The position numbers were made by a program, and so were the translations under genes. Positions 1 to 5,949 of a stretch of DNA of 7,616 nt are shown here, one piece after another; positions within the stretch are counted from its first letter, which is position 1; the number at the start of each line of letters is the position of its first letter. The notes beneath the pieces are model-generated. The model did no database searches. It was not told the origin of the DNA and saw nothing but the letters and a program-made list of their open reading frames with translations. Location of the stretch: the NCBI GenBank assembly GCA_944382045.1, contig CALWMT010000121.1:1-7616 (forward strand), written 5' to 3'. The DNA is from an uncultured Enterocloster sp. Its GTDB lineage: Bacteria > Bacillota > Clostridia > Lachnospirales > Lachnospiraceae.

Positions 1-1164
1 CTCGGCCAGATTGGGGCAGCCCTAGATGCCAGGGAGGAGACAGCGCGGCGGGAGCGCCAGCGGCTGGAAGGGGAGCTTAGGCGGAAGGCAGAGCTTAAAG
101 AGCAGTGCCAGCGGCTGGAGCAGAGAATAGAAGCCGCCCGGCAGAGGCGCGAGGAGGCGGAAAAGGGCCGGGTGCAGGAACGCACCCGCCAGGCGTCTGT
201 CCGCGGGCAGATGGAGGAGATAAAGAGGCGGCTTCCCGAGGAGGGAAGAGAGGCAGCGGAGACTCGAATACAGGAGAAAAAGGCAGAGCTGGATGCCAGG
301 CAGAGGGCGCTTGCGGACGCAGAGGGAAGGAGCGCGGCCCTGAGTCAGGAGACCGCAAGGCTTAAGTCCAGAGTCAGCACGCTAAAGGAGCAGCTGAGAA
401 AGCAGGGGGAGCAGCTTAAGATGGCTCCGGCTGAAATGCCGTTGGAGGAGCTGAGAGCACAGCTTGCCTGGATAGATGGAAGGCGGCAGGAGGCAAGGGA
501 GCAGCTGGCAGCCAGGGAGAAGGAGAATAGCGCCATCCACCACCGGCTGGAGACAAACCGGGCTGCCCAGCGGGGCATTGCCGCCAGGGAGCAGGAGATA
601 GAGGAAATCGGAAGGCAGTGGGCCTGGGTCAAGGCTCTTTCCGACACGGTCTCCGGCGAGGTGAGCAAAAAGGAGCGGATTACCTTTGAGGCCTATGCCC
701 AGATGGCATATTTTGAGCGCATCATTGCCAGGGCGAACACCCGGTTTATGATTATGAGCGGGGGCCGCTACGAGCTGAAGCGGTGCACGGAGGAGGATAA
801 CCGGGGAAAAAGCGGGCTTGGCCTTTCTGTGATTGACCATTATAATGGAACAGAGCGCAGCGTGAAAACCCTCTCCGGCGGAGAGTCCTTTCTGGCCTCC
901 CTGTCCTTAGCCCTGGGGCTTTCGGATGAGATTCAGGCATTTGCAGGAGGAATCCGGCTGGACACCATGTTTGTGGACGAGGGCTTTGGCTCCCTGGACG
1001 AGGAGGCCCTGGACCTGGCGGTCCGGGCGCTTGGCAGTCTGGCGGAGGGCAGGCGGCTGGTGGGAATTATTTCCCACGTGCAGGAGCTCAAGGGAAGAAT
1101 CGACCGGCAGGTCGTGGTGGCAAAGGACGGCAGAGGCGGAAGCCATGCCGAGGTGCGGGCGTAG
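1..1164 (+). CDS. sbcC: SbcC exonuclease subunit, C-terminal part (5' truncated by window)
   Basis: This is the C-terminal 387 residues of an SbcC/Rad50-type SMC ATPase; the frame is open from base 1, so the N-terminal Walker A half lies upstream of the window. Residues 1 to about 215 are Glu/Arg/Gln-rich and heptad-like, matching the descending coiled-coil arm. The C-terminal ATPase lobe follows: ABC signature LSGGES (291-296), Walker B ending in FVDEGFGSLDEE with D326 and E327, the D-loop, and an H-loop ISHV with H359. In the known family, SbcC dimerises and works with the nuclease SbcD to cut hairpins and DNA ends during repair; sbcD is expected just upstream. No CxxC zinc hook is visible here, so the hook, if present, is also upstream. 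The stop at 1162-1164 lies 27 nt before fchA, which suggests co-transcription. Confidence 0.93.
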   Translation, partial: LGQIGAALDAREETARRERQRLEGELRRKAELKEQCQRLEQRIEAARQRREEAEKGRVQERTRQASVRGQMEEIKRRLPEEGREAAETRIQEKKAELDARQRALADAEGRSAALSQETARLKSRVSTLKEQLRKQGEQLKMAPAEMPLEELRAQLAWIDGRRQEAREQLAAREKENSAIHHRLETNRAAQRGIAAREQEIEEIGRQWAWVKALSDTVSGEVSKKERITFEAYAQMAYFERIIARANTRFMIMSGGRYELKRCTEEDNRGKSGLGLSVIDHYNGTERSVKTLSGGESFLASLSLALGLSDEIQAFAGGIRLDTMFVDEGFGSLDEEALDLAVRALGSLAEGRRLVGIISHVQELKGRIDRQVVVAKDGRGGSHAEVRA

Positions 1165-1176
1165 GCCCTATGTGAT

Positions 1177-1182
1177 AGGAGG
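1177..1182 (+). promoter_or_regulatory. Ribosome binding site of fchA
   Basis: A perfect AGGAGG lies 9 nt before the ATG at 1192. A second ATG follows directly at 1195 with 12-nt spacing, so 1192 is preferred. Confidence 0.8.
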
Positions 1183-1191
1183 AAATGCTTT

Positions 1192-1818
1192 ATGATGGAA
1201 ATGAATACGATTCAGGAATTTCTGGCGGTCTTGTCATCCAAGGCGCCGGTGCCGGGAGGCGGAGGGGCCTCTGCCCTGGCAGGCGCCCTGGGAAATGCCC
1301 TGGGCCAGATGGTGGCCAACCTGACCATAGGCAAGAAGCGGTATGCGGACGTGGAGGAGGAAATCTGCGGCCTTCTTACGCGGATGGAAGGGCTGCAGGC
1401 GGAGTTTGTGAGGCTGGCGGACCGGGATGCGGAGGTGTTTGCGCCCTTGGCCCAGTGCTACAGCCTGCCCGCGTCTACGCCGGAGGAGCGGGCCTATAAG
1501 GAGCAGGTGATGGAGGAGCGGCTTTATGACGCCAGCCAGGTTCCCATGGAGATTATGGAGCGGGCAGTGGAAATGATGGAGATTCTGGATATCCTGGCAG
1601 ATAAGGGGAGCCGCCTTGCGGTCAGCGATGTGGGCGTGGGCGTTCAGTATATGCGGGCCGCCCTGCTGGGCGCAGTGATGAATGTGTACATCAACACAAG
1701 GTCCATGAAGAACCGGCAGCGGGCGGAGGAAATCAACCAGAGGGCTCTGAATTTGACAAAGCGGGGCAGCAGCATGGCGGATGAGATATACAGCAAGGTG
1801 CTTTCGGGACTGGTATAG
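1192..1818 (+). CDS. fchA: FchA-type methenyl-tetrahydrofolate cyclohydrolase (cyclodeaminase family)
   Basis: A 208-residue, all-helical protein of the formiminotransferase-cyclodeaminase C-terminal domain family (FTCD_C), at the usual stand-alone length. The diagnostic N-terminal segment is clear: PVPGGGGASALAGALG (19-34), then MVANLTIGKKRY (40-51). A conserved acidic stretch DRDAEVF (77-83) and a C-terminal SDVGVGV...NVYIN segment also fit. Family members hydrolyse 5,10-methenyl-THF to 10-formyl-THF, or deaminate formimino-THF. The folD gene 13 nt downstream favours the cyclohydrolase role in one-carbon metabolism in the cytoplasm. That FolD appears to lack cyclohydrolase residues, which strengthens this reading. 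Formimino-THF cyclodeaminase remains possible, but no histidine-degradation gene is in sight. The protein carries no signal peptide. Confidence 0.85.
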   Translation: MMEMNTIQEFLAVLSSKAPVPGGGGASALAGALGNALGQMVANLTIGKKRYADVEEEICGLLTRMEGLQAEFVRLADRDAEVFAPLAQCYSLPASTPEERAYKEQVMEERLYDASQVPMEIMERAVEMMEILDILADKGSRLAVSDVGVGVQYMRAALLGAVMNVYINTRSMKNRQRAEEINQRALNLTKRGSSMADEIYSKVLSGLV

Positions 1819-1831
1819 GAGAGGAGAGAAT

Positions 1832-2674
1832 ATGGAAATATTAAAGGGAGCGGCGGTGACTGCCGCCATAAAGGAGCAGGTGCAGGAGCTTTTAAAGGAT
1901 TTTCAGGGGCAGCCGCCCAAGCTTGCCATTGTCCGGGTGGGAGAAAGGCCGGATGATTTGTCCTATGAGCGGGGAGCTGTGAAGCGGATGGAGGGCTTTG
2001 GCCTGCGGGCCCAGTCCTATGCCTTTCCGGAGGACATAGGCGGGGAGGAGTTTAAGCGGGAGTTTGCGGCCATCAACGAGGACCCGGATGTGGCGGGAAT
2101 TCTTCTTTTGAAGCCGCTTCCCGCCCAGATTCCCGAGAAGGAGATTCAGTCCATGATAAATCCGGCAAAGGACCTGGACGGCATTTCTCCCGTGAATATG
2201 GCCAAGGTATTTGCCGGTGAGGCGGACGGCTTTGCGCCCTGCACGGCGGAGGCCGTGATTGAGGTGCTGAAGGCCTATGGGATTCCCATTTCCGGAAAGC
2301 GGGCGGTGATTGTGGGGAGAAGCCTGGTGGTCGGACGTCCTCTGGCCATGCTGCTGCTTAAGGAAAATGCCACGGTGACGCTCTGCCATACTCGGACGAA
2401 AAATCTGGAGGAGGAGTGCCGGCGGGGAGAAATCCTGGTGGCTGCCGCCGGGCGTGCGCGGATGCTTGGCGGGGCCCATGTGGGCGAGGGGGCTGTCGTT
2501 ATCGATGTGGGAATCAATGTGGATGCGGACGGAAAGCTCTGCGGGGATGTGGACTTTGATGCTATCCAGGAGAAGGCGTCGATGGCGACGCCGGTTCCCG
2601 GCGGCGTGGGCGCTGTGACCACAGCGGTGCTGGCCAAGCACCTGGCGCTGGCGGCGGTGAGAGGCCGCAGATGA
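1832..2674 (+). CDS. folD: FolD-type methylene-tetrahydrofolate dehydrogenase, probably lacking cyclohydrolase activity
   Basis: A 280-residue FolD family protein that oxidises 5,10-methylene-THF to methenyl-THF. The N-terminal catalytic domain has RVGERPDDLSY (35-45), PLP (95-97) and KDLDG (113-117). The C-terminal Rossmann domain has GRSLVVGRP (162-170) and the late PVPGGVGAVTT motif. In the family the active-site tyrosine is followed four residues later by a lysine (E. coli Y50/K54); here Y45 is followed by A49. The glutamine of the QLPLP motif is L93. The aspartate D116 is kept. Loss of Lys and Gln predicts a dehydrogenase without cyclohydrolase, with FchA next door supplying that step. 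The start at 1832 is chosen because AGGAG at 1822-1826 precedes it by 5 nt and MEILKG is a normal FolD N-terminus. An in-frame ATG at 1781 would overlap fchA and add 17 atypical residues. NAD or NADP preference is not settled. Confidence 0.9.
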   Translation: MEILKGAAVTAAIKEQVQELLKDFQGQPPKLAIVRVGERPDDLSYERGAVKRMEGFGLRAQSYAFPEDIGGEEFKREFAAINEDPDVAGILLLKPLPAQIPEKEIQSMINPAKDLDGISPVNMAKVFAGEADGFAPCTAEAVIEVLKAYGIPISGKRAVIVGRSLVVGRPLAMLLLKENATVTLCHTRTKNLEEECRRGEILVAAAGRARMLGGAHVGEGAVVIDVGINVDADGKLCGDVDFDAIQEKASMATPVPGGVGAVTTAVLAKHLALAAVRGRR

Positions 2675-2704
2675 GAAAAGGGGGCTGTTACGCGGAACAG
2701 CCCC
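2671..2704 (-). terminator. Hairpin terminator between convergent folD and marR
   Basis: A perfect 9-bp stem, GGGGCTGTT (2681-2689) and AACAGCCCC (2696-2704), encloses a 6-nt loop. Read on the minus strand it lies 7 nt past the marR stop and is followed by CTTTTCT, a usable U-tract, so it most likely ends marR. On the plus strand the downstream sequence (TGCCGTCTT) is poor in T, so termination of folD there would be weaker. The U-tract side overlaps the folD stop codon. Confidence 0.7.
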
Positions 2705-2711
2705 TGCCGTC

Positions 2712-3209
2712 TTATAAGAGCGGGTTATCTAAGATGTTTTTTTCAATGAAGTCAGGATTGAATTTGGGCATCAGTGAAGAGAGCGTGTCCAGGCACTGGG
2801 AAAGCTGCGCAAGCTCCTCGGGGGTAAAGGAGGAAAGCCCCTCCTTGGTGGCCTCCAGCATGGATTCCTTTAGCTGCTCCATGGCATTTATCCCCTCCGG
2901 CGTGATAGAAACATATACAAGACGCCGGTTTTTTGTATCGTGGCTCCGCTTGGCGAGATTTTTTTCCTCCAGAGCATTCACCAGGCGGGTGAGCTGCTGC
3001 TTGGTGGTGTGCAGCTGCCCTGCCAGCTCGGACATCGTAAAGGAGCCGCCTTGCTGCTTTAAAAGAAACAAAAGCTGAAAGCCCTGGGTATTGGCCTTTA
3101 CCAGGTTCTGCTGCTGGTACTGCGCCTTGGTGCAGGTGAGAAACTGGGTGGTAAAGGTCAAAAACTGGGCGCTCACTGCGGTAAGCTCCGCCGGAGTGTT
3201 TGTTTTCAT
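2712..3209 (-). CDS. MarR-family transcriptional regulator
   Basis: A 165-residue MarR-type winged-helix protein of usual family length. N-terminal helices are followed by a DNA-binding core: helix-turn-helix around residues 56-84 (MSELAGQLHTTKQQLTRLV), then a wing with DTKNRRLVYVSITPEG (91-106). C-terminal helices (about 107-148) would complete the dimer interface. Members bind palindromes as dimers and usually repress their own or a neighbouring gene. The gene is divergent from ftsH across 223 nt, so self-control and control of ftsH are natural guesses. It has two cysteines (C26, C139); C26 lies in the N-terminal helical region, as redox-sensing cysteines do in some MarR proteins, but nothing here proves sensing. 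The start is supported by AAGGAGG (minus strand, 3224-3218) 8 nt upstream. The ligand is unknown. Confidence 0.88.
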   Translation of the reverse strand: MKTNTPAELTAVSAQFLTFTTQFLTCTKAQYQQQNLVKANTQGFQLLFLLKQQGGSFTMSELAGQLHTTKQQLTRLVNALEEKNLAKRSHDTKNRRLVYVSITPEGINAMEQLKESMLEATKEGLSSFTPEELAQLSQCLDTLSSLMPKFNPDFIEKNILDNPLL

Positions 3210-3234
3210 GGTTCAGGCCTCCTTCCTACTATTT

Positions 3235-3263
3235 GTTTTATCATAGCATGTGTTAAATGTCAA
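3235..3263 (-). promoter_or_regulatory. Candidate marR promoter
   Basis: Read on the minus strand, TTGACA (3263-3258) is a consensus -35 box. The -10 box is ambiguous: TAAAAC (3240-3235) sits at 17-nt spacing but is weak, while TATGAT (3245-3240), preceded by TGC as in an extended -10, sits only 12 nt from the -35. Either would give a short leader before the marR RBS. Confidence 0.45.
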
Positions 3264-3270
3264 TATATAT

Positions 3271-3287
3271 TAAAAGTAAATAAAAGT
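3271..3287. repeat. Direct repeat TAAAAGT with 10-bp period
   Basis: TAAAAGT occurs at 3271-3277 and again at 3281-3287, one helical turn apart, between the two divergent -35 boxes. A direct repeat on one face of the helix can be a regulator site or part of an AT-rich UP element; this is inference. Confidence 0.35.
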
Positions 3288-3300
3288 TTACAATTATCTA

Positions 3301-3329
3301 TTGACAAATATTGCTGGAGGTATTATAAA
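3301..3329 (+). promoter_or_regulatory. SigA-type promoter of ftsH
   Basis: TTGACA (3301-3306, perfect -35) and TATAAA (3324-3329, five of six -10 bases) are separated by 17 nt. Transcription would begin near 3336, giving a leader of about 97 nt before ftsH. Confidence 0.75.
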
Positions 3330-3416
3330 AGATTTGTAGATGTTCAGGACGGGCAAGGAGAAGGCATCGTCCGGGACAGCTGCAGAGATGTACATGGATT
3401 CAACCGATTTCGAGAA

Positions 3417-3422
3417 AAGGAG
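3417..3422 (+). promoter_or_regulatory. Ribosome binding site of ftsH
   Basis: AAGGAG lies 10 nt before the ATG at 3433. A nearer ATG at 3426 is only 3 nt away and out of frame; it reads seven codons and stops at 3447-3449, so it is not the ftsH start. Confidence 0.7.
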
Positions 3423-3432
3423 ACTATGATTT

Positions 3433-5307
3433 ATGGGAGTACAGAATAATGGAGGAAAAAAGGATTTTAATAATAAGAAGCCTTTTTTCTACTACTATTT
3501 TCTCGTCCTGCTCATTGTGATGGTGCTGAATGCCCTGGTAATCCCCATGATGACCAATCATTCCGTGGAGGTTCCGTTCAATGAGTTCACAAAGCAGCTG
3601 GACGCGGGCAATGTGGAGGATGTGTATGTGGACAATGCCTTTGAGGAAATCCAGTACACAACCAAGGACCAGCAGTGGCCGGTGGTGTATAAGACCGGAA
3701 ATATGCTGACGCAGGACAGCCTGGCGCAGCGTCTGGCCGACGCAGGGGTACAGAATTATTCCCGAGAGATTATCGAGGAGGCCTCTCCTCTGGTGAGCTT
3801 TTTGGTGAGCTGGATTTTCCCCATTTTGATGTTTGTGATTATCGGGCAGATTATGACCCGGATGCTTGCCAAGCGGATGGGCGGAAATCCGGCCATGACC
3901 TTCGGCAAGTCCAATGCAAAGATTTACGCTGAGAAGGAAACCGGTGTGACCTTTGAGGATGTGGCCGGCGAGGAGGAGGCCAAGGAGGCATTAAAGGAGA
4001 TTGTGGATTTTCTGCACAATCCCCAGAAGTATGCGGACATCGGCGCCAGCCTTCCCAAGGGCGCGCTGCTTGTGGGCCCTCCCGGAACGGGCAAGACCCT
4101 TCTGGCGCGGGCTGTGGCCGGCGAGGCCCATGTGCCCTTCTTCTCCATCTCCGGCTCTGAGTTTGTGGAGATGTTCGTGGGCATGGGCGCAGCCAAGGTC
4201 CGCGACCTGTTTAAGCAGGCCAATGAAAAGGCTCCCTGTATTGTGTTTATTGACGAGATTGATACCATCGGAAAAAAGCGTGACGGCGGCGGCATGGGCG
4301 GCAATGACGAGCGGGAGCAGACCTTAAACCAGCTGCTTACGGAGATGGATGGATTTGACGGAAAGAAGGGTGTGGTTATCCTCGCCGCAACCAACCGTCC
4401 GGAATCTCTTGACCCAGCTCTTCTGCGCCCGGGACGCTTTGACCGCCGGGTTCCCGTGGAGCTGCCGGACATGAAGGGCCGTGAGGCCATTCTGCGGGTG
4501 CACGGGAAGAAGGTCAAGATGGGCGAGGACGTGGATTATAATGCCATCGCAAGGGCCACGGCGGGAGCCAGCGGCGCGGAGCTGGCCAATATCATCAATG
4601 AGGCAGCCCTGCGGGCCGTGCGCATGGGCCGGCAGATTGTACGGCAGGAGGACCTGCAGGAGAGCGTGGAGACCGTAATCGCAGGCTATCAGAAGAAGAA
4701 CGCGGTGATTCCGCCCCATGAGCGGAAGATTGTGGCCTATCATGAGGTGGGACATGCCCTGGTGGCGGCCTGCCAGAGCCATTCTGCTCCGGTGCAGAAG
4801 ATTACGATTATTCCCAGAACCTCCGGCGCCCTGGGATATACCATGCAGGTGGATGAGGGAGAGCGCTATCTTATGAGCCGCGAGGAGGCTTTAAATAAGA
4901 TAGCCACCTTCACCGGCGGACGGGCGGCGGAGGAGGTTATTTTTCACTCCATCACCACAGGGGCATCCAACGATATTGAGCAGGCTACCAAGCTGGCCCG
5001 GGCCATGGTTACCCGGTACGGCATGACGGACGAGTTTGACATGGTGGCTATGGAGACAGTGACCAACCAGTACCTGGGAGGCGATACCTCTCTGGCCTGT
5101 TCGCCGGAGACAGCCCGCATGATTGATGAGCAGGTGGTGAAAATTGTGAAGGAGCAGCACGCCAAGGCTGTGTCCATCCTGCGGGAGAATGAGGCCAAGC
5201 TTCACGAAATCGCGGCGTACCTTCTGGAGAAGGAGACGATTACCGGCGAGGAGTTTATGAATATCCTTGAGGGCAGGGGGGAAGGCGCATCCTCCAAGGG
5301 CATTTAG
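3433..5307 (+). CDS. ftsH: FtsH membrane-anchored ATP-dependent zinc metalloprotease
   Basis: A complete 624-residue FtsH, the hexameric protease that unfolds and degrades membrane and cytosolic proteins. Order: short basic N-terminus, membrane segment 1 (about 18-40), an external domain (about 41-118), membrane segment 2 (about 119-140), then the cytoplasmic AAA+ module and protease. The AAA+ part shows Walker A GPPGTGKT (215-222), pore loop MFVGMG (247-252), Walker B VFIDEID (271-277) and the second region of homology with arginine fingers R332 and R335. The protease has HEVGH (437-441) with E438 catalytic and D514 in ASNDIEQ as the likely third zinc ligand. All key residues are present, so it should be active. 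It is transcribed alone from a strong promoter and ends at its own terminator. Clostridia often carry several FtsH copies; this may be an accessory one, given the linked MarR regulator. Confidence 0.96.
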   Translation: MGVQNNGGKKDFNNKKPFFYYYFLVLLIVMVLNALVIPMMTNHSVEVPFNEFTKQLDAGNVEDVYVDNAFEEIQYTTKDQQWPVVYKTGNMLTQDSLAQRLADAGVQNYSREIIEEASPLVSFLVSWIFPILMFVIIGQIMTRMLAKRMGGNPAMTFGKSNAKIYAEKETGVTFEDVAGEEEAKEALKEIVDFLHNPQKYADIGASLPKGALLVGPPGTGKTLLARAVAGEAHVPFFSISGSEFVEMFVGMGAAKVRDLFKQANEKAPCIVFIDEIDTIGKKRDGGGMGGNDEREQTLNQLLTEMDGFDGKKGVVILAATNRPESLDPALLRPGRFDRRVPVELPDMKGREAILRVHGKKVKMGEDVDYNAIARATAGASGAELANIINEAALRAVRMGRQIVRQEDLQESVETVIAGYQKKNAVIPPHERKIVAYHEVGHALVAACQSHSAPVQKITIIPRTSGALGYTMQVDEGERYLMSREEALNKIATFTGGRAAEEVIFHSITTGASNDIEQATKLARAMVTRYGMTDEFDMVAMETVTNQYLGGDTSLACSPETARMIDEQVVKIVKEQHAKAVSILRENEAKLHEIAAYLLEKETITGEEFMNILEGRGEGASSKGI

Positions 5308-5363
5308 AGGAATTTTCAAACGCGCTCGGGTGCGCTGGCGCGGCCCGGTGACGGCGTGAGACA

Positions 5364-5411
5364 AAGAAGGCTTTCGTATCTGTGAGAAATCACGGGTGCG
5401 GAGGCCTTTTT
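5364..5411 (+). terminator. Strong intrinsic terminator of ftsH
   Basis: A 22-bp uninterrupted stem (several G-U pairs) joins 5364-5385 to 5390-5411 around a GAAA tetraloop at 5386-5389. The 3' arm ends in TTTTT (5407-5411). It begins 57 nt after the ftsH stop and insulates the next gene. Confidence 0.85.
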
Positions 5412-5415
5412 CGCT

Positions 5416-5452
5416 GGCTGCAATCGTAAGGTTTTGTTCGATTGCATTTGCC
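5416..5452. repeat. Inverted repeat overlapping the promoter of the small gene
   Basis: TGCAATCG (5419-5426) and CGATTGCA (5439-5446) are perfect 8-bp inverted arms with a 12-nt spacer. GGC and GCC flank them with a 3-nt bulge. The right arm overlaps the candidate -35 box at 5442-5447, so a repressor operator is plausible. Confidence 0.5.
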
Positions 5453-5470
5453 TGCGGGCTGTGCTATTCT
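5442..5470 (+). promoter_or_regulatory. Candidate promoter of the small gene at 5521
   Basis: TTGCAT (5442-5447) and TATTCT (5465-5470) lie 17 nt apart. The -10 is preceded by TGC, making an extended -10, which can offset the weak -35. Confidence 0.5.
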
Positions 5471-5520
5471 TAAAGCATAGAGCAGGAGGGGGAGCTTAGA
5501 AGAGAAAGGCAGGTAGAAAA

Positions 5521-5799
5521 ATGGAATCAATTTTAAACAGACTGTATGCCGGGGAGCTGGCGCCGGCGGAGCACGCGGTGGAGGGGAATTTACGGTACGA
5601 GGAGCTGTGCCGCATTTCCTTAAAGGAGATGGACGCATTCACGAAGAAGCTGGACGAGGAAGCCCGCAGGGAGTTTGATTTGCTGATGGAGCATTATCTG
5701 GAGCTTACGTATATGGAGAAGACCCAGACCTTTTCGGATGGATTCCGCCTGGGCGCAGGGATTATGTGCGAGGTGTTTTATGGGAGGGAGGCGGCGTAG
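5521..5799 (+). CDS. Small hypothetical protein, resembles DUF6809 family
   Basis: A 92-residue acidic, mostly helical cytoplasmic protein with no membrane segment or signal peptide. It begins MESILNRLYAGELAPAEH, has a charged central helix (about 27-54, rich in Glu and Lys) and ends with a glycine-containing segment FSDGFRLGAGIMCEVF (71-86). This layout matches, from memory, the small DUF6809 proteins common in Lachnospiraceae, whose function is not known; a database comparison would settle it. The ATG at 5521 is the only option because an in-frame stop lies at 5497-5499. Its ribosome site is weak (GGCAGGT, 5508-5514), while a much better AGGAGGGGGAG at 5484-5494 has no start codon at a usable distance. 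Base composition is GC-rich like the upstream genes, so it belongs to the resident chromosome rather than to the AT-rich block after it. Confidence 0.75.
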   Translation: MESILNRLYAGELAPAEHAVEGNLRYEELCRISLKEMDAFTKKLDEEARREFDLLMEHYLELTYMEKTQTFSDGFRLGAGIMCEVFYGREAA

Positions 5800-5864
5800 G
5801 ATAAAAATAGAATCGTATTCATATACTTATACTAAAACAGAAAGACTGATGTTTTAAAATTTGA

Positions 5865-5885
5865 ATTTGCAAAAAATATGCAAAT
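5865..5885. repeat. Inverted repeat upstream of the AAA15 ATPase promoter
   Basis: ATTTGCA (5865-5871) and TGCAAAT (5879-5885) form a perfect 7-bp inverted repeat with a 7-nt A-rich spacer. It ends 4 nt before a TTGACA box, a typical place for a dimeric regulator. Confidence 0.5.
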
Positions 5886-5889
5886 AGAA

Positions 5890-5918
5890 TTGACAAAACA
5901 TCAAAATGGAATTAGTAT
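5890..5918 (+). promoter_or_regulatory. Candidate promoter of the ATPase-HEPN pair
   Basis: TTGACA (5890-5895) is followed after 17 nt by TAGTAT (5913-5918, four of six -10 bases). Transcription would start near 5925, downstream of the ATG at 5878, which supports the ATPase start at 5950. Confidence 0.55.
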
Positions 5919-5949
5919 GAGCATATATAAAGCGGAAGAGGTGTCAAGG

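Noticed and set aside
95..365. Short open frames on both strands inside the coiled-coil part of sbcC
   Set aside because: They have Pro/Gly/Arg-rich low-complexity translations and are explained by the purine-rich codons of the coiled coil.
1781..1831. Upstream in-frame ATG at 1781 for folD
   Set aside because: It would overlap the end of fchA and add 17 residues unlike FolD N-termini; the ATG at 1832 has a good ribosome site.
1234..2641. Long minus-strand open frames opposite fchA and folD (1234-1869 and 1892-2641)
   Set aside because: They are antisense to well-supported genes in GC-rich DNA where stops are rare, with His/Pro/Arg-rich composition and no recognisable family.
3347..3372. 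GGACG...CGTCC stem in the ftsH leader as a riboswitch or attenuator
   Set aside because: It is a 5-bp stem with a 16-nt loop and no terminator or conserved aptamer features.
3340..3429. 29-codon open frame in the ftsH leader, ending 3 nt before the ftsH ATG
   Set aside because: It has no ribosome site, would start only a few nucleotides after the predicted transcription start, and its sequence shows no attenuator-like codon run.
5321..5342. CGCGC...GCGCG hairpin just after ftsH as a terminator
   Set aside because: It has only 5 bp with no T-run after it; the 22-bp hairpin at 5364-5411 is far better.
5878..5949. Upstream in-frame ATG at 5878 as start of the AAA15 ATPase
   Set aside because: It lies inside the inverted repeat arm and upstream of the TTGACA promoter, has no ribosome site, and the family begins at the MLLEF sequence at 5950.
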